This document shows, in pieces, positions 59,082 through 64,000 of a stretch of 64,000 bases of DNA (position 1 is its first letter; every line of letters starts with the position of its first letter). The position numbers and the translations under genes are program-made. Below the pieces are notes generated by a model. It saw only the letters and a list, made by a program, of their open reading frames with translations, did not search any database and was not told the DNA's origin. This DNA is from Sulfuritalea hydrogenivorans sk43H (GTDB taxonomy: Bacteria > Pseudomonadota > Gammaproteobacteria > Burkholderiales > Rhodocyclaceae), in the NCBI RefSeq assembly GCF_000828635.1, contig NZ_AP012547.1, positions 558,001 through 622,000 of the forward strand. Reading direction: 5' to 3'.

Positions 59082-62000
59082 TTAGAAACTTTCGCTCTCG
59101 TTGGCGGCGAGCAGCCGCTCCAGGGCGGGCTTGCCCCACAGCCAGAACATCAGCGGCGTCAGCAAGGAATCGAGCAGGGTCGAGCTGACCAGACCGCCGA
59201 AGATCACCACCGCCACCGGATGCAGCACTTCCTTGCCCGGCGCGTCGGCCGCGAGCATCAGCGGCAGCAGGGCGAAAGCGGCGACCAGCGCGGTCATCAG
59301 CACCGGTGTCAGGCGTTCGAGCGAGCCGCGCACGATCATGTGCTGGCCGAAGCTTTCGCCCTCGAAGGCGCAGAGGTTGATGTAGTGGCTGATCTTGAGA
59401 ATGCCGTTACGGGTGGCGATGCCGGTGAGCGTAATGAAGCCGACCAGCGCGGCGACCGACAGCGGCTGCCCGGAAATCCACAGCGCGATGACGCTGCCGA
59501 CCAGGGCCAGCGGGATGTTGCCCATGATAATCAGGGTCAGCGCCGTCGACCGGTAGCGGCTGTAGAGCACCATGAAGATCATGGTCAGAGATACGGCGGC
59601 GAGCAAGGCGATCAGTCGCGATGCCTGCTCCTGCGCCTGGAATTGCCCTTCCAGCGCCGTGAAGTAGCCTTCCGGCAAGGGCCTGGCGGCCAGCTCGGCG
59701 CGGATATCGGCGATCACCTTCGACATGTCGCGGCCATCGGTATTGGCCGAAAGCACGATGCGTCGGCGCGAGTTCTCGCGGCTGACCTGGTTGGGGCCGT
59801 CGCTTTCCTCCACGCTGGCGATCTTCGATAGCGGCACGTACCCGCCCGGCGTTTCGATCAACAGATCCGCCAGCGTCTGCGGGCTGCGCGCGCCCTCGGG
59901 CAGGCGCACCAGCAGGTCGAAGCGCCGGTTGCCCTCGACGATCTGGGTAATCCGCTCGCCCTCGATCATTTGCTCCAGACCGCGCAGCAGGGCGCCGGGT
60001 GCGACGCCGTATTGCGCTGCCTTTTCGTAATCGAGGCGTATCTTCACCTGCGGAATCAGCACCTGCTTTTCGATTTGCAAATCGGTGATGCCGGGAATCC
60101 TCGCCAGCCGCTCGCGCAGCTCGGCGGCCAGCCCGCGCAGCGTGTCGAGGTCGTCGCCATAGACCTTCAGCGCGATCTGGGCGCGCACGCCGGACAGCAG
60201 GTGGTCGAGGCGGTGCGAAATCGGCTGGCCGACGTTGGAGGCTGCCGGCAGGCTGGCCAGGCGTTGGCGGATGTCGGCGATGATCTGCTCTCGGCTGCGT
60301 TCCGAGGCCTTGAGATCGACATCCATCTCGGTGTAATGCACGCCTTCGGCATGCTCGTCGAGTTCGGCGCGACCGGTGCGGCGGCCCATCTGGGTCACTT
60401 CGGGCACCTGACCGACCAGTTGCTCCGCCAGTGTGCCGATGCGGTTGGATTCGGTCAGGGACGTGCCCGGGCTGAGCAGCACATTCACGGTCAGCGTGCC
60501 CTCGTTGAAGGGTGGCAGGAAGGAACGCGGAAAGAATGGCACGCTCGCCGCGACGATCACCACCGCCGCCAGCGCGCCGGCCAGCAGCGCGCGGGCATGG
60601 CCGAAGGACCAGTGCAGCAGCTTCGCGTCCCAACGCTTGAGCCAGATCACCAAGGGGCTGTCGCCGGCATGTAGTTGTTTCATGCGCGGCAGCAGGTAAT
60701 AGGCCATCACCGGCGTCAGCGTCACCGAGACGATCATGCTGGCCAATATGGAAACGATGTAGGCCACGCCCAGCGGCGTGAACAGCCGGCCCTCGATGCC
60801 GGGCAGCACGAACAGCGGCACGAACACCAGTACGATGATCACCGTGGCATAGACGATGGCCGAACGCACTTCCAGCGTCGCGGCGGCGATGACCTCGGCC
60901 ACCGGGCGCGGCGAGGCATCGGCGCGATTCAGCTTCAGCCGGCGCAGCACGTTCTCGACGCCGACCACGGCGTCATCCACCAGTTCGCCGATGGCGATGG
61001 CCAGGCCACCCAGCGTCATGGTATTGATCGACAGGCCGAAGTAGTGGAACACCAGTGCCGTGGCCAGCAACGAAACAGGAATCGCCATCAACGAAATGAT
61101 CGTGGTGCGCAGGTTGAGCAGGAACAGGAAGAGGATCACCGCCACCAGGATGGCGCCGTCGCGCAGCGCTTCCTTGACGTTGCCCACCGAATGCTCGATG
61201 AAGTCGGCCTGCTTGAAGAGGAAGGACGGTTTGTCGATGCCCCTGGGCAGGCTCTTGCCCAGTTCGGCGATGGCTTTTTCCACGTCGCGGGTCAGCGTCA
61301 CGCTGTCGGCGCTGGGCTGCTTCTGCACCGACAGAATTACCGCCGGCTTGCCCTTGTAGCTGCCGTCGCCGCGCTTGATGGCCGGCGCCAGTTTCACCTC
61401 GGCCAGTTGCTTGAGCAGGATGGGCTGGCCGTTTTTCACCGCCACCACCAGATTCTGCAAATCCTCGATGCGCGAGCTGCGGCCGATCTGGCGGATCAGG
61501 TATTCGCGGCCCTGGGCTTCGAGGAAGCCGCCGCTGGTGTTGGCGCCGAAATCGCGCAGCGCGGCTTCCAGCTTCTCGCGCTCGATGCCCAGCGCCTGCA
61601 GCTGCGCGGGCTTGATCTCGACGCGGTACTGACGGACTTCGCCGCCGATCGGAATCACTTGGGCGACGCCGGGAATGGTCAGCAGCCGCGGCCGCATGAC
61701 CCAGTCCGCGTATTCGCGCACCGCCATCGGACTCACCTGGGCCGGGTCAGCGGGGATGGCAATCAGCAGGATCTCGCCCATGATCGAGGAGATCGGCCCG
61801 AGTTGCGGCACGATGCCCGGCGGCAATTGCTCGCGCACCAGGTTCAGGCGCTCGGCAATTTGCTGCCGGTTGCGGTAGATGTCGGTGCCCCATTCGAATT
61901 CGACATAGACGATGGACAGGCCGATGCCCGATACCGAGCGCACGCGCGTCACGCCCGGCATGCCGTTCATGCCCGATTCGACGGGGAAACTCACCAACTG

Positions 62001-62186
62001 CTCGACCTCCTCCGGTGCCATGCCGCCGGCTTCGGTCATCAGCGTCACGGTCGGTTTGTTGAGGTCAGGGAAGACATCGACCGGCATCTGGCGCAGCGTG
62101 AGCGCGCCGTAGATGATCAGCAGCAGCGAGATGCCAAGGACCAGCAGCCGCTGTTTCAGCGCGGCGTGGATGATGTAGTCGAACAT
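59082..62186 (-). CDS. Heavy-metal RND pump inner-membrane subunit (CusA/CzcA family)
   Basis: A 1034-residue HME-RND permease (ATG 62186, MFDYIIHAALKQRLLVLGIS). Helix 4 reads GELVDDAVVGVENVLRRL, with Glu401, Asp404, Asp405 and Glu411. The paired Asp differs from the single-Asp pattern of the Cu/Ag pump CusA and from the DFG-type pattern of CzcA, so metal specificity cannot be read directly. The rest is standard: two periplasmic porter regions and internal duplication. It exports metal ions from the periplasm with CusB-like and CusC-like partners. A longer reading frame upstream runs into the adaptor gene and is not used. Confidence 0.93.
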   Translation of the reverse strand: MFDYIIHAALKQRLLVLGISLLLIIYGALTLRQMPVDVFPDLNKPTVTLMTEAGGMAPEEVEQLVSFPVESGMNGMPGVTRVRSVSGIGLSIVYVEFEWGTDIYRNRQQIAERLNLVREQLPPGIVPQLGPISSIMGEILLIAIPADPAQVSPMAVREYADWVMRPRLLTIPGVAQVIPIGGEVRQYRVEIKPAQLQALGIEREKLEAALRDFGANTSGGFLEAQGREYLIRQIGRSSRIEDLQNLVVAVKNGQPILLKQLAEVKLAPAIKRGDGSYKGKPAVILSVQKQPSADSVTLTRDVEKAIAELGKSLPRGIDKPSFLFKQADFIEHSVGNVKEALRDGAILVAVILFLFLLNLRTTIISLMAIPVSLLATALVFHYFGLSINTMTLGGLAIAIGELVDDAVVGVENVLRRLKLNRADASPRPVAEVIAAATLEVRSAIVYATVIIVLVFVPLFVLPGIEGRLFTPLGVAYIVSILASMIVSVTLTPVMAYYLLPRMKQLHAGDSPLVIWLKRWDAKLLHWSFGHARALLAGALAAVVIVAASVPFFPRSFLPPFNEGTLTVNVLLSPGTSLTESNRIGTLAEQLVGQVPEVTQMGRRTGRAELDEHAEGVHYTEMDVDLKASERSREQIIADIRQRLASLPAASNVGQPISHRLDHLLSGVRAQIALKVYGDDLDTLRGLAAELRERLARIPGITDLQIEKQVLIPQVKIRLDYEKAAQYGVAPGALLRGLEQMIEGERITQIVEGNRRFDLLVRLPEGARSPQTLADLLIETPGGYVPLSKIASVEESDGPNQVSRENSRRRIVLSANTDGRDMSKVIADIRAELAARPLPEGYFTALEGQFQAQEQASRLIALLAAVSLTMIFMVLYSRYRSTALTLIIMGNIPLALVGSVIALWISGQPLSVAALVGFITLTGIATRNGILKISHYINLCAFEGESFGQHMIVRGSLERLTPVLMTALVAAFALLPLMLAADAPGKEVLHPVAVVIFGGLVSSTLLDSLLTPLMFWLWGKPALERLLAANESESF

Positions 62187-62190
62187 GGTT

Positions 62191-63378
62191 TTAGCGTACC
62201 TGGGACAGCAGGCCGGCGCCTTCGATGACCACGCGGTCGCCCTCGTGCAAGCCGTCGGCGATGGCGACATTGCCGGCATCCAGCGACTGATGGCGCACCT
62301 TGCGGGCGACAAAGCGTTCGGCCTCGGCATGCACCCACACCGCCGTCTCGCCAGCGCCGACTTTCGTCAGCGCCGCGCGCGGTACCGGGGCGCCCTTGAG
62401 TTCATGCGCCGTGCGCACAATCACCTTGACCGGCTGGCCAACGGCGACCATCGAGTTGGCCCCGACAATGCGGAACAGCAAGGGCAAGGCCTGTTCGCGC
62501 AGTTGCCTGCCACCGCCGACAAACTTGAGTTCCAGCGCGGTCTGCTCCGCCAGCGCGGTGGCGGATATCAGTGCCGCTGCGATGCCTGCATCGTAGGCCA
62601 GCGCCTCCACGGCAAGGCGGTCGGGATCGACGATCTCGAACAGAACCTCCCTGGCATCGACGATCTGTCCGGCGACCAGATGGTGCGAGGCGCTGATCAC
62701 ACCGGTCGCCGTTGCCAGCAGCGGCTCGGCGGCGTTGATGCTGGCGCCGACAAAGGCGCGGCGCTTTTGCAGCGCGTCGCGCTCGATCCGTGCTGCCTCG
62801 ATTTCCTTCTGCGGCACGGCGCCTTCAAGTTGCTCGAAGCGCTTCACGCGCCCGTCGGCGATGGCCTGCTGGGCCTCCAATTCGGCCAATTGCGACTTCT
62901 GGTTGCCGCGTTCGATGGCGCCGCTGACCGGGCGCAACCACGCCAGCACCTCGCCTTTGACGACCTTTCGCCCCGTCACGGGCATGCCTTTGGGTCCCGG
63001 CATGACCGTGCCGGAAAACGCCGCCTGGACCCGGCCACTCGTATTGGGATCGGGAATGACCTTGCCGTTGAGCTCGACCGTCGCGGCGAGATCGCCGAGC
63101 CGCGCCGGCTGGGTGCGCAGTCCCAACTGGCGTTGCACGGACTTGGGGACGAACAGGCTGCCATCGGCCAGGCGCTGCAATGCGGCCGGTGTGCCCGGAG
63201 CGCCCGGCGTACTCGATGCGGCGCTGGTCGGCGCAGTGCCAGCAGGCTTCTTGGCGTCCTTGCTGTGATCTTCGTCGCCGTGGGCCAGCGCGCTGTTCGC
63301 GACGAAAGCCAGGGCTGTCGAGGCGACAAGCAAGCGCAAGTTGATGGCGTACATCACTGAAATTCCGCTTCGCTCCAT
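62191..63378 (-). CDS. Heavy-metal pump periplasmic adaptor (CusB/CzcB family)
   Basis: A 395-residue exported adaptor. AAAGGA precedes the ATG at 63378; an internal ATG at 63354 is possible. After the signal peptide, the mature N-terminus is His/Asp-rich (AHGDEDHSKDAKK), a probable metal site. The lipoyl/hairpin segments follow (ELEAQQAIADGRVKRFEQLE), then beta-barrel and membrane-proximal domains (VPRAALTKVGAGETAVWVHA, ADGLHEGDRVVIEGAGLL). Residues 340-346 (VGAGETA) come from the dispersed repeat. The pump gene follows after 4 nt. Confidence 0.92.
   Translation of the reverse strand: MERSGISVMYAINLRLLVASTALAFVANSALAHGDEDHSKDAKKPAGTAPTSAASSTPGAPGTPAALQRLADGSLFVPKSVQRQLGLRTQPARLGDLAATVELNGKVIPDPNTSGRVQAAFSGTVMPGPKGMPVTGRKVVKGEVLAWLRPVSGAIERGNQKSQLAELEAQQAIADGRVKRFEQLEGAVPQKEIEAARIERDALQKRRAFVGASINAAEPLLATATGVISASHHLVAGQIVDAREVLFEIVDPDRLAVEALAYDAGIAAALISATALAEQTALELKFVGGGRQLREQALPLLFRIVGANSMVAVGQPVKVIVRTAHELKGAPVPRAALTKVGAGETAVWVHAEAERFVARKVRHQSLDAGNVAIADGLHEGDRVVIEGAGLLSQVR
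62339..62362 (-). repeat. Dispersed 24-nt repeat in cusB-like gene
   Basis: The minus strand reads AGTCGGCGCTGG followed by CGAGACGGCGGT, translated VGAGETA at residues 340-346. Confidence 0.7.
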
Positions 63379-63380
63379 TT

Positions 63381-63899
63381 TCAGATTCCTTTGGCTTTTT
63401 TTCTGTTGCGCCGGACGATCAGCAAGGCGCCGCTAACAAGCAGTAGGGCGGCAAGGCTCCAGACAACCCGCTCGCCCCAGTTGTGCACATGCTCGTCGGC
63501 GACCACCGGGAGTAACGTGTCCAGCGTCGCGGTAAGCAAGTCAGCGGTGTCGCCGGCTTCGATGCTGATCGTCAAGGCATGCTTGGCCGGCGGCATAGCT
63601 GCCGCAATGTCCATCACATAGGTGCCTGGCGCAGCCTCGACGGCAAGGCCGTTCAATCCCGCACCCTCAATCTCTACCTTGGCTTTCACCACCGGTTCGT
63701 TGCTGGCGAAGCGATCGACATACACCACCAGCTGCTTGCCTTCGAGGGCGGCTACCACTTCGAACTCCTCGGTGGCGGCCAGTGCACGCGGCGCCACTCC
63801 CTGGCTGACAGGCGGCGGTGGCGCGCCATGATCCTCCCCGCCGTGGCCGAAGGCCGAAAGCGCCACGGCAAACAAAGCGACTGCAACAATTTGTCTCAC
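63381..63899 (-). CDS. Exported membrane-anchored protein of metal operon
   Basis: A 172-residue protein from a GTG start at 63899 that overlaps the upstream stop (GTGA). Signal peptide to about residue 18, then a His-rich start (GHGGEDHGAPPPP), an Ig-like beta domain (FEVVAALEGKQLVVYVDRF, VVKAKVEIEGAGL), and a C-terminal membrane helix (VVWSLAALLLVSGALLIV) with a basic tail. Such proteins accompany Czc/Cus-type pumps and may bind metal near the pump. No firm family name is given. The adaptor gene starts 2 nt later. Confidence 0.7.
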   Translation of the reverse strand: MRQIVAVALFAVALSAFGHGGEDHGAPPPPVSQGVAPRALAATEEFEVVAALEGKQLVVYVDRFASNEPVVKAKVEIEGAGLNGLAVEAAPGTYVMDIAAAMPPAKHALTISIEAGDTADLLTATLDTLLPVVADEHVHNWGERVVWSLAALLLVSGALLIVRRNRKKAKGI

Positions 63900-64000
63900 G
63901 GCAATACTCCCAGGGCTTGCTGCAAACGCGATATCGCCGCGGCGCGGGCCACGCGCTGACGGTCGTAAAAGGATTCGGTATCGTAGGCGGCGGCGCGGAT
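63896..64000 (-). CDS. C-terminus of an outer-membrane efflux channel (TolC/CusC-like), partial
   Basis: Only the last 34 residues are visible, ending RAAAISRLQQALGVLP. The helical heptad character, AYDTESFYDRQRVARAAA and the final leucine-rich turn fit the last helix of TolC-family proteins. The position directly before an adaptor and HME-RND pump gene supports this. The stop overlaps the next gene's GTG. The rest lies beyond the window. Confidence 0.6.
   Translation of the reverse strand: MRAAAYDTESFYDRQRVARAAAISRLQQALGVLP

Overview
The window is high-GC and densely coded. Its gene orders are typical of Betaproteobacteria: pilMNOPQ-aroK-aroB-dgt-gltB-gltD, cyaY divergent from lptM-lysA, and hslV-hslU preceded by a STAS protein. 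I infer a freshwater or soil betaproteobacterium, perhaps Rhodocyclales or a relative; there is no rRNA here to prove it. No rRNA, tRNA, CRISPR array or integrase was seen. Operons are tight, with many ATGA/TGATG start-stop overlaps.

Layout. 1-2.7 kb: end of a small exported protein, a secreted caspase/beta-propeller protein and a small hypothetical protein. 2.8-4.9 kb: LysR regulator and rRNA methylase RlmI. 5.0-7.5 kb: two-gene BsuBI/PstI-type restriction-modification cassette. 7.6-11.2 kb: small exported protein, outer-membrane protein, metal-binding protein and ABC permease, with no ATPase gene. 11.2-15.2 kb: STAS protein, HslVU, AEC carrier. 15.2-23.5 kb: four consecutive minus-strand genes for exported caspase-fold proteins joined to FGE, PEGA, PDZ, WD40 or EF-hand modules. 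23.7-29.4 kb: RND pump, its adaptor (frameshifted), lysA, lptM. 29.4-32.1 kb: cyaY and PBP1A. 32.3-49.7 kb: type IV pilus assembly, shikimate genes, dGTPase-like, glutamate synthase, glmU, glmS. 49.7-54.2 kb: B12-type radical SAM protein, DUF454 protein, EF-G paralogue. 54.2-64 kb: minus-strand heavy-metal operon (tripartite HME-RND pump, several small periplasmic proteins, Cu-type P1B ATPase).

The most unusual signal is a short dispersed repeat of about 24 nt (AGTCGGCGCYGG followed by CGRNACGGCGRY). It occurs at three intergenic sites and inside at least a dozen unrelated genes. Inside genes it is read in a fixed frame for each orientation: VGAGxTA forward, AVSPAPT reverse. Three copies carry a 27-nt internal module (51 nt in all), again a whole number of codons. 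Copies lie in hslU, gltB, glmU, glmS, lysA, lptM, an efflux adaptor, cusB-like, small periplasmic proteins and caspase genes. This looks like a nested, protein-tolerated mobile or recombinogenic repeat, comparable in behaviour (not in sequence) to Rickettsia palindromic elements. The second notable theme is the number of exported caspase-fold proteins: five in 24 kb.
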